Shown: positions 27,307 to 36,252, numbered from the stretch's first letter. The stretch: DNA of 57,268 nucleotides from Prevotella sp. (GCA_017445845.1 JAFSRY010000060.1:1-57268), one strand, 5' to 3'. Translations and numbers: made by a program. Notes: generated from the sequence alone by a model not told the origin.

Positions 27307-29571
27307 TTATGGCTTCAACTCAAGGATGCAGACATGGCCGCGGCGGAACGGCTGGCCGGGCGACAGACTCTGGGCCACTACCCTACCCCGTCCGCTGAGC
27401 GACACCTTGAGGCCGCGCTTCTCCATGAGGTAGACGGCGTCGCGGGCTCCCATGCCGATGACGCTGGGCACAAGGCTGTCAGCGGCGGCACTGTGTGGGC
27501 TGAGTGACATCGTACGGTCGCCGACGGCTGTAACGACACCCCACGGAGAGGCTTCGTCGGAGACTCTTTCGGCAGCTGCCCATTGCCGCTTGATACCAAT
27601 GGAACTTAACACATTGCCTGCCGATTGCAGGTTGCCGTTCTTCACGTCGGGCAGAGGCTGTGAGTCCTTGGTATGGGCTTTCTTGGCATTATAGACAATG
27701 CTCTGTGCCATCACGCCCTCTGCCACCTTCTTGAAGACAGGACCGCCGACACCGGCACCGCCGCCCGTTCGCGTCTTGACGACCACGATGCAGCTATACT
27801 GTGGGTCGTTGGCGGGGAAGTAGCCGGCAAAACTTGCCGTATAGACAACGCCGCCCGACTTATATCCCTTGGAGCCGTCGGCAATCTGGGCGGTGCCCGT
27901 CTTTCCGGCAATGGGAAAGCGCTTCGACTTGGCGGTCTTCTTGGCGGTGCCCTGCTCGACGACAAGTTCCAACATCCGCTGCACTTTCTTCAATGCCTCA
28001 GGATGACGGCAGATGCTCTCGCGCATCACCTCCGTAGGATATTCTTTGACGACCTGATCGCCCTTGACGATTGACTTGACGAGACGCGGACGCATCATCT
28101 TTCCGTTGTTGGCGATGGCATTGTAGAAGGCCAGCGTAGAGATGGGCGGTATCTGCGTTTCATAGCCGATGCTCATCCAGGGCAATGCCGTCGGGTGCCA
28201 CTGTGCCTGGTCGAGCTTGCCATTGGGCAGTCGCTTCGGCATACGGATGCGAGGACGCTTCATTTCCTTCAACGGCAGACCGAGGGAGTCGTGGATACCC
28301 GTGCGGTAGATGCCTTTCACGAAGTCTTCGGGATGGTTCTTGTAATGTTCGTCGATAAGGCGGCTGATGCCGATGTTCGAACTCTGCTGCATGGCCTTGC
28401 TGAGATTGATGGTGCCGAAGCCGAAACCTTTGCTTGCCGACCAGTCGCGCATGGGGCTGCCGTACATCTTCAGCACGCCACCACCGGTATCGACCATACT
28501 GGTCGTATCGATGACACCGTCGTCGAGGGCCACCAGCGACGATACGGTCTTGAAGACCGAACCGGGTTCGATGAGGTCGCTCACGGCATGATTGTATCCG
28601 TCAATATAGCGTCCGTTCCAATAGTGATGGCCGGCGCCATCAATGTTGAACGTGTCTTTGTCGAGGTTTACAAGGGCCTTGATATCACCGGTTTTCACCT
28701 CCATCACGATGCAGCAGCCGTGTTCGGCATGAATGCTGTCTATCATGTGGAGCAGCGCCTGCTCGGCAAGGTCTTGGATGCCTATGTCGATGGTCGTGAC
28801 AATGTCGCAGCCGTCTTCCTCGTCTTGCAGGTTGATGTCGAGATAGCTGTAAAGCACTTTCTTCCGATTGACGAAACCGTCGCGACCCGCCAACTCTTCA
28901 TTGAAGTAGCGTTCGAGTCCGTAACGGCCCTGATTGTTGCTGAAGGAACCGATGACGCTGGCAGCCAACGAACCATAGGGCTTCTTGCGGGCACTCAGCA
29001 GGGTGTTCTTCTCGATAAGGCCGCCACGATAGGACGGGAAACGGAACAGCGGCAGCTGCTTCACCTCCTGAAACTGCTCGTAGGTGAGTTGGTCGCTATA
29101 CTTCGGCATCACCTTATACCAGCGGCTCCAGCGTCTCACACCCAACGTGTCTACCCATCCTTCGAAGCCTTTGTCCAGACGCTCGAGGTAGTACTGCTTG
29201 GAGTATTTGGGATAGATGCGGTGGAGTCCGTCGGCAATGCTGTCCTTGACAAGCGGATAGAGCGTATCGTTCTTCGCATTATGGATGGCATCGAAATCCA
29301 CGATGAGCTGATAGACGGGAAGCGACGATGCCAACAGTTCGCCGTTGGCACTGAGTATGTCTCCGCGATGGGCTGCCCTGGGCACGCTGTCGAGTTTGAG
29401 CTTCTGGGCGATGCTGTCCCATTCGGCACTCTCGCGCGTCATCATCACACCGGCCTTTCCCACAGCGGCCACAATGGCCAATGCGAGCAATATGGCGATG
29501 ATGACATATCTCCGCATGATGCCCTTGCTGTTGAAGGGTTCCTTTTTCTCGTTATCTTTGTTTCTTTTCAT
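27307..29571 (-). CDS. ftsI: Septal transpeptidase FtsI (class B penicillin-binding protein) with PASTA domain
   Basis: 754 residues from the ATG at 29571. It crosslinks septal peptidoglycan in partnership with FtsW. One membrane helix (YVIIAILLALAIVAAVG) is followed by the dimerisation domain and a transpeptidase domain with EPGSVFKT (nucleophile Ser338 in this numbering), SSN, and GKTGTAQ. A C-terminal PASTA-like segment (VPSVIGMGARDAVYLMEKRG) is present; E. coli FtsI lacks one. The frame also allows a TTG start at 29622 that would overlap the ftsL stop by 4 bp; the ATG was preferred as it leaves a normal short cytoplasmic tail. Confidence 0.94.
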   Translation of the reverse strand: MKRNKDNEKKEPFNSKGIMRRYVIIAILLALAIVAAVGKAGVMMTRESAEWDSIAQKLKLDSVPRAAHRGDILSANGELLASSLPVYQLIVDFDAIHNAKNDTLYPLVKDSIADGLHRIYPKYSKQYYLERLDKGFEGWVDTLGVRRWSRWYKVMPKYSDQLTYEQFQEVKQLPLFRFPSYRGGLIEKNTLLSARKKPYGSLAASVIGSFSNNQGRYGLERYFNEELAGRDGFVNRKKVLYSYLDINLQDEEDGCDIVTTIDIGIQDLAEQALLHMIDSIHAEHGCCIVMEVKTGDIKALVNLDKDTFNIDGAGHHYWNGRYIDGYNHAVSDLIEPGSVFKTVSSLVALDDGVIDTTSMVDTGGGVLKMYGSPMRDWSASKGFGFGTINLSKAMQQSSNIGISRLIDEHYKNHPEDFVKGIYRTGIHDSLGLPLKEMKRPRIRMPKRLPNGKLDQAQWHPTALPWMSIGYETQIPPISTLAFYNAIANNGKMMRPRLVKSIVKGDQVVKEYPTEVMRESICRHPEALKKVQRMLELVVEQGTAKKTAKSKRFPIAGKTGTAQIADGSKGYKSGGVVYTASFAGYFPANDPQYSCIVVVKTRTGGGAGVGGPVFKKVAEGVMAQSIVYNAKKAHTKDSQPLPDVKNGNLQSAGNVLSSIGIKRQWAAAERVSDEASPWGVVTAVGDRTMSLSPHSAAADSLVPSVIGMGARDAVYLMEKRGLKVSLSGRGRVVAQSLSPGQPFRRGHVCILELKP

Positions 29572-29618
29572 CTTTGTCAGAGGTGGCTTGGGGTAGGTAT
29601 GTTTGGGGTGACTATTGC

Positions 29619-30155
29619 TCAATCTTCTTCGGGGATATAAATCTCGTAGGGAGGACGGTCAGGGATTTGCAGCTCCGAACTCTGGCTCTCCTGAAGCTTT
29701 CGGATGACATTGCCCTGTCGGCTTTCCTGAGTCAGCCGGCTTTTGTTTGACAGCGTACGGTATTTCATATCCTGTATATTCTTCTCCAGACGGTCTATCT
29801 TGATGAGTCGCTGCTCACATCCGTAGCGGTTGCTGATGTTGACGACAATGAAGAAGGCGATGAGGATGATGACTCCTATCTGCTCGCGAAGGACCGATGT
29901 GTTGAACATCTCACCGGCAATGATATTGCTCAGGCGGAAGTTGCCTTTCAAGGCCGACTCGTCTTCGGTGGCACGCTCGTTGAGGAGTTCCGACAAGGGG
30001 CGCGGGTCCTTCTCGGGCTTTTCGCCGGATGGTTTCCTCTCGGCAGCATCGGCGCCGGCATTGTTCTCAGCCGCCGACGATGTCACAACCTGTTCGACGA
30101 CAGGCTCGGTCACCGTCAGTTTGGGTTGCTCTATGGAGTTGTCTTTGTTGCTCAT
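29619..30155 (-). CDS. ftsL: FtsL-like small division protein
   Basis: 178 residues: a disordered cytoplasmic region of about 90 residues rich in Glu, Ala and Lys; one membrane helix (IGVIILIAFFIVVNIS); then a short periplasmic coiled coil (LIKIDRLEKNIQDMKYRTLS). This topology, and the place between rsmH and ftsI, identify the FtsL slot of the cluster. In Bacteroidetes this protein is often annotated only as a hypothetical or FtsL-like protein. Its start overlaps the rsmH stop in an ATGA. Confidence 0.8.
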   Translation of the reverse strand: MSNKDNSIEQPKLTVTEPVVEQVVTSSAAENNAGADAAERKPSGEKPEKDPRPLSELLNERATEDESALKGNFRLSNIIAGEMFNTSVLREQIGVIILIAFFIVVNISNRYGCEQRLIKIDRLEKNIQDMKYRTLSNKSRLTQESRQGNVIRKLQESQSSELQIPDRPPYEIYIPEED

Positions 30156-31135
30156 GACTGTTTCTCTGCTATTCTCAGTTTGGCCGAACGGCTGCGCGGA
30201 TTGCGCTCTTGCTCGTCTGGACCGGGGGTGATGACTTTGTTGTTGACTAAGGCGAAGGGCGACCGGATGCGACCGTAGAAGTCCTGTTCGATGTGCCCCT
30301 CGGCGTTGCCGGCTCGCATGACGTTCTTCACGATGCGGTCTTCAAGCGAGTGGTAGGTGATGACCGACAGCCGCCCGCCCGCCTTGAGCAGTGCGGCGGC
30401 ACCGAGGAGCATTTCCTGAAGGGCCTCCATTTCGTGGTTCACCTCAATGCGAAGGGCTTGGAAGATGCGGGCCTGGTCTTTCTTTTCACGTTCGCGATGC
30501 ATCAGGGGCTCGAGTACTTTCAGCAGCTGTCCCGTCGTGGTGACGGGTTCCTGTTCGCGGGCTTTACAGATGGCGGCGGCAAGGCGACGGGACTGACGCA
30601 GTTCGCCGTAGAGGTAGAAGACATCGGACAGCTGTTCTTCCGTATAGTCGGCGATGACGTCGGCAGCTGTCATTCCGGCTCTCTTGTTCATGCGCATATC
30701 CAAAGGGGCGTCGAACCGGAGGGAGAAGCCGCGCTCAGCATCGTCGAAGTGGTGACTCGATACACCCAGGTCGGCCAGCAGACCGTCTATCTGTTCCACA
30801 CCGTAATAGCGCATCCAGTTGCGGAGATACCTGAAGTTGCTCCTGACGAAGGTAAACCTGTCATCGGCGGTGATATTTTTCTCGGCGTCGGCATCTTGGT
30901 CGAAACTATACAGGTGGCCTTTCGTCGACAGGCGTGAAAGTATTTCGCGTGAGTGGCCGCCACCACCGAAAGTAACGTCGACATAGATGCCGTCGGGGCG
31001 GATGTTCAGACCGTCGATGCTCTCCTGAAGAAGGACCGGCACATGATAGACGTCTCCACCTGCCTCACTTAAGGTGGGGAACGGGTGGTTGGCTGTTACC
31101 GCTGACTCTATATTCCGACGTTCTTTCCTGGCCAT
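30152..31135 (-). CDS. rsmH: 16S rRNA m4C1402 methyltransferase RsmH
   Basis: 327 residues. It methylates N4 of C1402 in the decoding centre of 16S rRNA. The start of the conserved region is HVPVLLQESIDGL, the SAM loop is VDVTFGGGGHSREIL, and DLGVSSHHFDDAERGFSLR and ITYHSLEDRIVKN are hallmark motifs. It is the second gene of the dcw cluster, 55 bp after mraZ, as in most bacteria, and overlaps ftsL by 4 bp. Confidence 0.96.
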   Translation of the reverse strand: MARKERRNIESAVTANHPFPTLSEAGGDVYHVPVLLQESIDGLNIRPDGIYVDVTFGGGGHSREILSRLSTKGHLYSFDQDADAEKNITADDRFTFVRSNFRYLRNWMRYYGVEQIDGLLADLGVSSHHFDDAERGFSLRFDAPLDMRMNKRAGMTAADVIADYTEEQLSDVFYLYGELRQSRRLAAAICKAREQEPVTTTGQLLKVLEPLMHREREKKDQARIFQALRIEVNHEMEALQEMLLGAAALLKAGGRLSVITYHSLEDRIVKNVMRAGNAEGHIEQDFYGRIRSPFALVNNKVITPGPDEQERNPRSRSAKLRIAEKQS

Positions 31136-31190
31136 CTCTCTTTCTCTCTTTTCAACGTTCTTTCTTACTCTTTGGACTTCCGAATCCCTC

Positions 31191-31661
31191 TTATTCTCCT
31201 ACTTGGGAAGCATTGGGAGTGCCCCCCATCACAGCCTCTATCGCAGCGGAGAAAGCTTCTGGCGAAAGCATGACCTTCTCTTCTTCCTCTGGACTCCAAA
31301 TCTCGATGGTGTCGCCGAGACCCTTGAAGAGGATGTTCTGTTTGATGGCAGCCAAATCCAGATAACGACGCGGCAACAGCAGACGCCCGCTACCGTCGGT
31401 CGCCAGCATCTCAACGCCTGTCATAAACTGACGCAGAATCTGCTTGTGCGTGGCATTCCAACTGTTCAGGTTGGCGTTCAGCGCGTCGAGCTGCTTGTTC
31501 CAGACGCTCTCGGGGTAGAGCACAAGGCATGCCTGGTGGATGTCCTTGCGCATCACCAGCCGCTCTTCACCTGCCGCCATAAGTTCCTTACGGAACACGG
31601 ACGGGAGGAAAACGCGCCCCTTCGCGTCGGTCTTAGCTTCTATATTACCAAAAAATCGCAT
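31191..31661 (-). CDS. mraZ: Transcriptional regulator MraZ
   Basis: 156 residues with two AbrB-like swapped-hairpin repeats: DAKGRVFLPSVFRKEL in the N-terminal half and GSGRLLLPRRYLDLA in the second. In E. coli MraZ forms a ring-shaped oligomer that represses the dcw promoter by binding direct TGGGN repeats. A matching triple repeat is present next to this promoter (31708-31732), so autoregulation is likely here too. First gene of the cluster. Confidence 0.94.
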   Translation of the reverse strand: MRFFGNIEAKTDAKGRVFLPSVFRKELMAAGEERLVMRKDIHQACLVLYPESVWNKQLDALNANLNSWNATHKQILRQFMTGVEMLATDGSGRLLLPRRYLDLAAIKQNILFKGLGDTIEIWSPEEEEKVMLSPEAFSAAIEAVMGGTPNASQVGE

Positions 31662-31690
31662 GCGTTCTTATTTAAAAAGTGAATTTGGCG

Positions 31691-31732
31691 CAAAGTTAAA
31701 CAATTTTCCCCACTTTCCCCCACTTTTCTCCA
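31691..31732 (-). promoter_or_regulatory. mraZ/dcw promoter with three MraZ boxes
   Basis: The -7 box TAACTTTG (complement of 31691-31698) lies 29 bp before the mraZ start. Upstream on the minus strand are TGGAG, TGGGG and TGGGG (complements of 31728-31732, 31718-31722 and 31708-31712), spaced exactly 10 bp. This is the TGGGN-N5 pattern known for E. coli MraZ operators. The middle box covers the place where a -33 element should be, and no TTTG is seen there. Confidence 0.75.
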
Positions 31733-31765
31733 CAATTTTTTATTCAAAACGCTTATTTTTTTGAT

Positions 31766-32397
31766 TTTTGCTCAAAAAAAATGTTTTGTGCAGCAACCGC
31801 TAAAATGTTAAAATCGTGATAATATTTTGACAAAGCATCTTTCATAATCCGGTTCGGCAGAAAGAGATGGAGCCTTGGTCGGAAAATACCGCAAAAATGA
31901 AGACTTTCGCCAAGTTGGTGTGTATCACTCAGTTAGGCACAAAGTGCAACTTGTTTTCAACAAAAAAGAAGGGCAATTGGAACGACAAAGGTGCAAAAAG
32001 CTGCCATTTCATCGAGTCAAAACTAAGGTTTGGGACTGTCGAAAGGCTGCTTCGGACAAGCCAACCCATTGCTTCGACCTCGCCAAAAAGTAGCTTCGGA
32101 ACCGCCAACTCATAGTTTCGGCTCCCTAAAGACTGTCTTTTGGCTTTTTTCTCACTTAGAACCGAGCAAACCAAAATGTTAAAAACCGTGACTAAAAATA
32201 TACATTTCAGCAAATCAAAGCATAAAGGCCTTTTTCCCGTTTAAAAGAGTTCATAATCATACCGCGGCCAATGATGATTCATCCGGCAAACATACACTAA
32301 GCCTGTTTCCAAGCTGCATCAAAGACACTTGTGAGAGTCTGTTTCCTTATTATAAGGGAGAAAAATGCGCCCCTCACAACATTTTTTTGAGCAAAAA
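31766..32397. repeat. 632-bp noncoding segment bounded by inverted repeats
   Basis: TTTTTGCTCAAAAAAAATG with TTTTGTG (31766-31790) is matched in inverse orientation by CACAACATTTTTTTGAGC with AAAAA (32375-32397): about 22 of 25 positions agree, with small gaps in the A run and before GTG. No convincing gene lies inside. The interior holds a degenerate 22-bp tandem repeat and two copies of AAAATGTTAAAA (31802, 32173). No target-site duplication could be recognised. Confidence 0.55.
32027..32136. repeat. Degenerate 22-bp tandem repeat, about five copies
   Basis: Units start at 32027, 32049, 32071, 32093 and 32115. The three central ones share GCTTCG at the start and CGCCAA or GCCAA in the middle; the outer two are more diverged. 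It occupies part of the 802-bp gap between mraZ and the acyltransferase pair. Small frames crossing it on both strands have no recognisable protein character. Confidence 0.6.
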
Positions 32398-32400
32398 GGA

Positions 32401-32429
32401 TTGTTTCTTAAAAAAAATAGTTAATTTTG
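32401..32429 (+). promoter_or_regulatory. Promoter of the acyltransferase pair
   Basis: TTG (32401-32403), 18 bp, then TAATTTTG (32422-32429), 34 bp before the ATG at 32464. Spacing and boxes fit the Bacteroidetes consensus. Confidence 0.6.
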
Positions 32430-32463
32430 TAGCTTCTTAATATAATAACGTGCACGAAGGATA

Positions 32464-33306
32464 ATGAGCAACGAGAACAAGCCTATTGAGAAAATTATCG
32501 ACATCGAGGCCATCCTGCGCCAGAAATTGGGAAGCAGGATGAGGTTCGTGCCACGTTTTCTTGTTTCATGGTTGAAGCACATTGCACACGAAGACCTTGT
32601 CAACCAATGCCTCACCGAACACAAAGAGAAACGCGGAGTGGAATGGATCGACGGATGCGTTGACTTTCTGGGGATGCAGTTGACGGTGAAAGGGCGCGAA
32701 AACCTGCCCGCTGCCGACGATGCGCAACGCTACACCTTCGTATCGAACCATCCGTTGGGCGGCATCGACGGACTTGCTTTAGGCAGTATCATCGGACACC
32801 AATACAACGGGCAGTTCCGCTATCTCGTCAACGACCTGCTGCACTTTCTTCCTGGCTTTGCCGACCTTAGCGTGGGCATCAACAAGACGGGCAAGCAGGG
32901 GCGCGACTTCCCCAAGCGCGTAGAAGAGGTCTTTTCGAGCCAATACCATGTACTGATGTTCCCAGCCGGACTGTGCTCGCGGCGCATCAACGGCGAAATC
33001 CACGACATCCCCTGGACGAAAACCTTCATCACCAAGAGCATCCAACACCAGCGACACATCGTACCAATCCACTTCAGCGGACAGAACTCTACTTTCTTCT
33101 ATCGGCTGGCTAACGTATGCAAGGCTTTAAAAATCAAATTCAACATTGCCATGCTTTTCCTCGTCGACGAGATGTATAAGAACATGAACAAACCCTTCAC
33201 CATCACCATCGGCAAACCCATCCCCTGGCAGACCTTCGACCATTCGAAGACTCCGATAGAATGGGCACAATGGGTCGAGGATAAAGTCTACGAACTGAAC
33301 AAATAA
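32464..33306 (+). CDS. Lysophospholipid-type O-acyltransferase (GlsA/OlsA-like)
   Basis: 280 residues of the PlsC-like glycerolipid acyltransferase superfamily. The active-site motif reads NHPLGGID (His96, Asp102), with five residues between His and Asp where classical PlsC has four; the glycine-rich variant is typical of Bacteroidetes members. A later block MLFPAGLCSRRINGEI corresponds to the substrate motif with an Arg. In Bacteroides the neighbouring GNAT and PlsC-like genes make glycine lipids (N-acyl then O-acyl transfer), so this would be the O-acyltransferase. It is 18 bp before its partner. The exact lipid product is an inference. Confidence 0.8.
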   Translation: MSNENKPIEKIIDIEAILRQKLGSRMRFVPRFLVSWLKHIAHEDLVNQCLTEHKEKRGVEWIDGCVDFLGMQLTVKGRENLPAADDAQRYTFVSNHPLGGIDGLALGSIIGHQYNGQFRYLVNDLLHFLPGFADLSVGINKTGKQGRDFPKRVEEVFSSQYHVLMFPAGLCSRRINGEIHDIPWTKTFITKSIQHQRHIVPIHFSGQNSTFFYRLANVCKALKIKFNIAMLFLVDEMYKNMNKPFTITIGKPIPWQTFDHSKTPIEWAQWVEDKVYELNK

Positions 33307-33324
33307 ATACACTATAAGAAAAAA

Positions 33325-34320
33325 ATGGAAGAACCCATTATCGCCCCGATTGACAAAGCGCTGCTCAAAAGCGAGCTGACCGCTGACCGGCTGTTACGAA
33401 TGACCAATAAAAGTAACAACGAAGTCTATATCATTACGGCACACAACGCACCCAATGTGATGCGCGAGATTGGACGACTGCGCGAGATTGCCTTCCGCGC
33501 TGCCGGCGGAGGAACAGGAAAGGAGGTTGACATCGATGAGTTCGACACTTGTGAGAACTGCTACAAACAACTCATCGTGTGGAACCCGGAAGCCCAGGAA
33601 ATCATTGGCGGATACCGCTATCTGTATGGCAACGAGTGGGAGATACTGCCCAACGGACAACCCCACCTCGCCACCAGCCACATGTTTCACTTCTCTGAAA
33701 AGTTCCTGCGCGACTACATGCCCTACACCGTTGAACTCGGCCGATCGTTCGTTTCTCTCGAATACCAAAACGTCAGAGCCAACACAAAAAGCATCTTCGC
33801 ACTCGACAACCTTTGGGACGGACTCGGAGCACTGCCCGTCATCAATCCACAGGTACGCTACTTCTTCGGAAAGGTGACCATGTATCCCTCCTATATCCGA
33901 CGAGGGCGCGACATGATTCTCTATTTCCTCAACAAACACTTTGGCGACAAAGAAGGACTGGTCATTCCACTCAAGCCCCTCAAGATAGAGGAAGACCCCA
34001 AAGAACTGGCAAAACTTTTCTGCGAAGACGACTTCAAGGCCGACTACCGCATTCTCAACCGAGAGGTGCGCAAACTCGGTTATAACATCCCGCCGTTGGT
34101 CAATGCCTACATGAGCCTGTCACCCACAATGAAACTCTTCGGAACAGCAATCAACTATGGCTTTGGAGATGTTGAAGAGACAGGCATCCTCATCGCTATG
34201 GACGAGATTCTTGAGGAGAAGCGCGTGCGCCACATAGACTCCTTCATCAAAGAGCACCCCGAGGCCCTCAAGATTACTTCCGGCGTCAACAAGGTCATCA
34301 CCCCCGACCACCCGCTATAA
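33325..34320 (+). CDS. GNAT-fold N-acyltransferase (GlsB/OlsB-like)
   Basis: 331 residues, matching the hemolysin-like/OlsB acyltransferase family. Motifs: REIGRLREIAFRAAGGGTG, EVDIDEFD, IIGGYRYLYG, and the central VELGRSFVSLEYQ, followed by GLGALP and PSYIRRGRDMILYFLNKHF. OlsB/GlsB transfers a 3-hydroxyacyl group from ACP to the amino group of ornithine or glycine, the first step of ornithine- or glycine-lipid synthesis. A Bacteroides homologue makes glycine lipids. It shares an operon with the PlsC-like gene upstream. Confidence 0.82.
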   Translation: MEEPIIAPIDKALLKSELTADRLLRMTNKSNNEVYIITAHNAPNVMREIGRLREIAFRAAGGGTGKEVDIDEFDTCENCYKQLIVWNPEAQEIIGGYRYLYGNEWEILPNGQPHLATSHMFHFSEKFLRDYMPYTVELGRSFVSLEYQNVRANTKSIFALDNLWDGLGALPVINPQVRYFFGKVTMYPSYIRRGRDMILYFLNKHFGDKEGLVIPLKPLKIEEDPKELAKLFCEDDFKADYRILNREVRKLGYNIPPLVNAYMSLSPTMKLFGTAINYGFGDVEETGILIAMDEILEEKRVRHIDSFIKEHPEALKITSGVNKVITPDHPL

Positions 34321-34422
34321 ACAGTGTGGCCGACGGTTTTTCCTTCGGTTCCCTTCCCCGTATGTCGCAAGGCTGTCACAACTCCCACCTGAATAAAAGC
34401 ACCATTAAATAAAATACCAAAT

Positions 34423-36252
34423 ATGAAAGCAAAAACCATCCTTACCGCCCTCGCCCTCATCATGGGCTTCGGCACAATGATGGCGCAACCTCGCGCCGAG
34501 TATCCACGACCTCAGTTTGAGCGAAACAACTGGGTGAACCTCAACGGAACATGGACCTACACCTTCGACTTCGGCCGCACCGGTGATGCCCGAAAGCTCT
34601 ACGAAAGCAAAGGTTTCGACGGACATATCACCGTTCCCTTCTGTCCCGAGAGTTCGCTCTCCGGCGTTCAGTATGTTGACTTCATCAACACCATTTGGTA
34701 TCAGCGCACCCTCAACATCCCGGCTGCATGGAAAGGAAAGAAAATCTTCCTCAATTTCGGAGCCGTCGACTACGAGGCACATATCTATATCGACGGAAAG
34801 TTCGTGCAGACACATTATGGTGCCGGCTCGTCGTTCGCCGTCGACCTCACCCGCTTTGTCGAGCCTGGAAAGAGTCACAACCTCGTCGTACGAGTCAATG
34901 ACGACCTCCGCGCACAACGCCAGCCCGGTGGCAAGCAGAGTCCTGCCTTCTATTCCTCAGGATGCCTCTACACCCGCGTGACCGGCATCTGGCAGACCGT
35001 ATGGATGGAAGCCGTCGACCGTGAAGGACTCAAGAGTGTCTTTGCCGTTCCCGACATCGACCAGAAGCAACTCGTCGTAACGCCACAGTTCTATACGGAA
35101 TCGAACACCAACAAGTTCATAGTCACCGTATACGACGGAAAGAAAGTCGTTGCCACCAAGACCGTCCCTGCCACCAACAACAGCATCGTCGTGCTGCCCT
35201 TCAAGACTGTCAAGCTCTGGACTCCCGAAGAGCCCAACCTCTATGATGTCACTTATCAGGTCATCGCTCAGGATGGTAAGGTTATCGACGAAGTGAAGTC
35301 CTATGCCGGTATGCGCAAAATACACTGCGCCAATGGATACTTCTACCTGAACAACAAACCCTATTATCAGCGCCTCGTACTCGACCAGGGCTACTATCCA
35401 GACGGCATCTGGACAGCTCCCTCCGACGAAGCTCTCCGCCACGACATCGAAATGTCAAAAGCAGTCGGTTTCAACGGAGCCCGACTCCACCAGAAGAACT
35501 TCGAAGAGCGCTACTTCTACTGGGCCGACAAACTGGGCTATATCACCTGGGCTGAGTTCCCGTCATGGGGACTCAACGTCAACGACGAACTGGCCGCACG
35601 CAATTCCATCAGCGAGTGGACAGAACTCGTAGAACGCGACCGCAACCATCCGAGCATCGTCACATGGACCCCGTTCAACGAGACATGGGGAGCACGCGAC
35701 ACAGGTGCCTATCCCCGAATGATGCGCGACATCTACAACATCACCAAGGCTATGGACCCCACACGTCCCATCAACGATGCATCAGGCGACTCTCACGTCA
35801 TCACCGACATCTGGAGCGTTCATAACTATGCCCGCGGCGAAGAGCTCCAGCGCGCCCTCGTCTTCGAAAATGGCAAGGAACCCTATCGTAACATCAACAT
35901 CAACGACCGAGGAAAGCAGAACTTCGCCCGCTACGAAGGCCAGCCCTACATGGTCGACGAGTTCGGCGGACTGCCCTGGATCAAGAAGGAAGAACGTGCC
36001 TCCTCATGGGGCTACGGCGGAAACATCGACTCCGAAGAAGAATTCTTCAAGATTCTCCGCGACGAAGTCCTTGCCTTGAAAGCCTCGAAGCACGTCGTCG
36101 GATTCTGCTACACACAGATTACCGACGTGGAACAGGAGAAGAACGGTGTCTACTACTACAACCGCACACCGAAGTTTGACGCCGAGAAGTGGCGCGAAAT
36201 CTTCATGCTCATTCCGTCGGTCATCGAAGACCCCGTCGACCTGAGCTATTAA
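34423..36252 (+). CDS. GH2 family glycosidase, secreted
   Basis: 609 residues, signal peptide cleaved near MMAQ (residue 22). It has the three-domain GH2 core: a sugar-binding jelly roll (LNGTWTYTFDFGRTGDA, IWYQRTLNIP), an immunoglobulin-like domain, and a TIM barrel. The acid/base is Glu420 in TPFNETWG and the likely nucleophile Glu513 in VDEFGG. Family members cleave beta-galactosides, beta-glucuronides or beta-mannosides; this compact form with an FNETWG acid/base motif cannot be given a substrate from sequence alone. It is followed by a strong terminator, so it is probably its own unit, 102 bp after the acyltransferases. Confidence 0.88.
   Translation: MKAKTILTALALIMGFGTMMAQPRAEYPRPQFERNNWVNLNGTWTYTFDFGRTGDARKLYESKGFDGHITVPFCPESSLSGVQYVDFINTIWYQRTLNIPAAWKGKKIFLNFGAVDYEAHIYIDGKFVQTHYGAGSSFAVDLTRFVEPGKSHNLVVRVNDDLRAQRQPGGKQSPAFYSSGCLYTRVTGIWQTVWMEAVDREGLKSVFAVPDIDQKQLVVTPQFYTESNTNKFIVTVYDGKKVVATKTVPATNNSIVVLPFKTVKLWTPEEPNLYDVTYQVIAQDGKVIDEVKSYAGMRKIHCANGYFYLNNKPYYQRLVLDQGYYPDGIWTAPSDEALRHDIEMSKAVGFNGARLHQKNFEERYFYWADKLGYITWAEFPSWGLNVNDELAARNSISEWTELVERDRNHPSIVTWTPFNETWGARDTGAYPRMMRDIYNITKAMDPTRPINDASGDSHVITDIWSVHNYARGEELQRALVFENGKEPYRNININDRGKQNFARYEGQPYMVDEFGGLPWIKKEERASSWGYGGNIDSEEEFFKILRDEVLALKASKHVVGFCYTQITDVEQEKNGVYYYNRTPKFDAEKWREIFMLIPSVIEDPVDLSY

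Noticed and set aside
29571-29622. TTG start of ftsI overlapping the ftsL stop
   Set aside because: It is possible, but it adds 17 Pro/His/Lys-rich residues, while the ATG at 29571 gives a normal cytoplasmic tail.
31867-32213. Small open frames of 72-94 codons on both strands in the mraZ upstream gap
   Set aside because: They cross the 22-bp repeat array, overlap one another, and show no signal peptide, domain or promoter.
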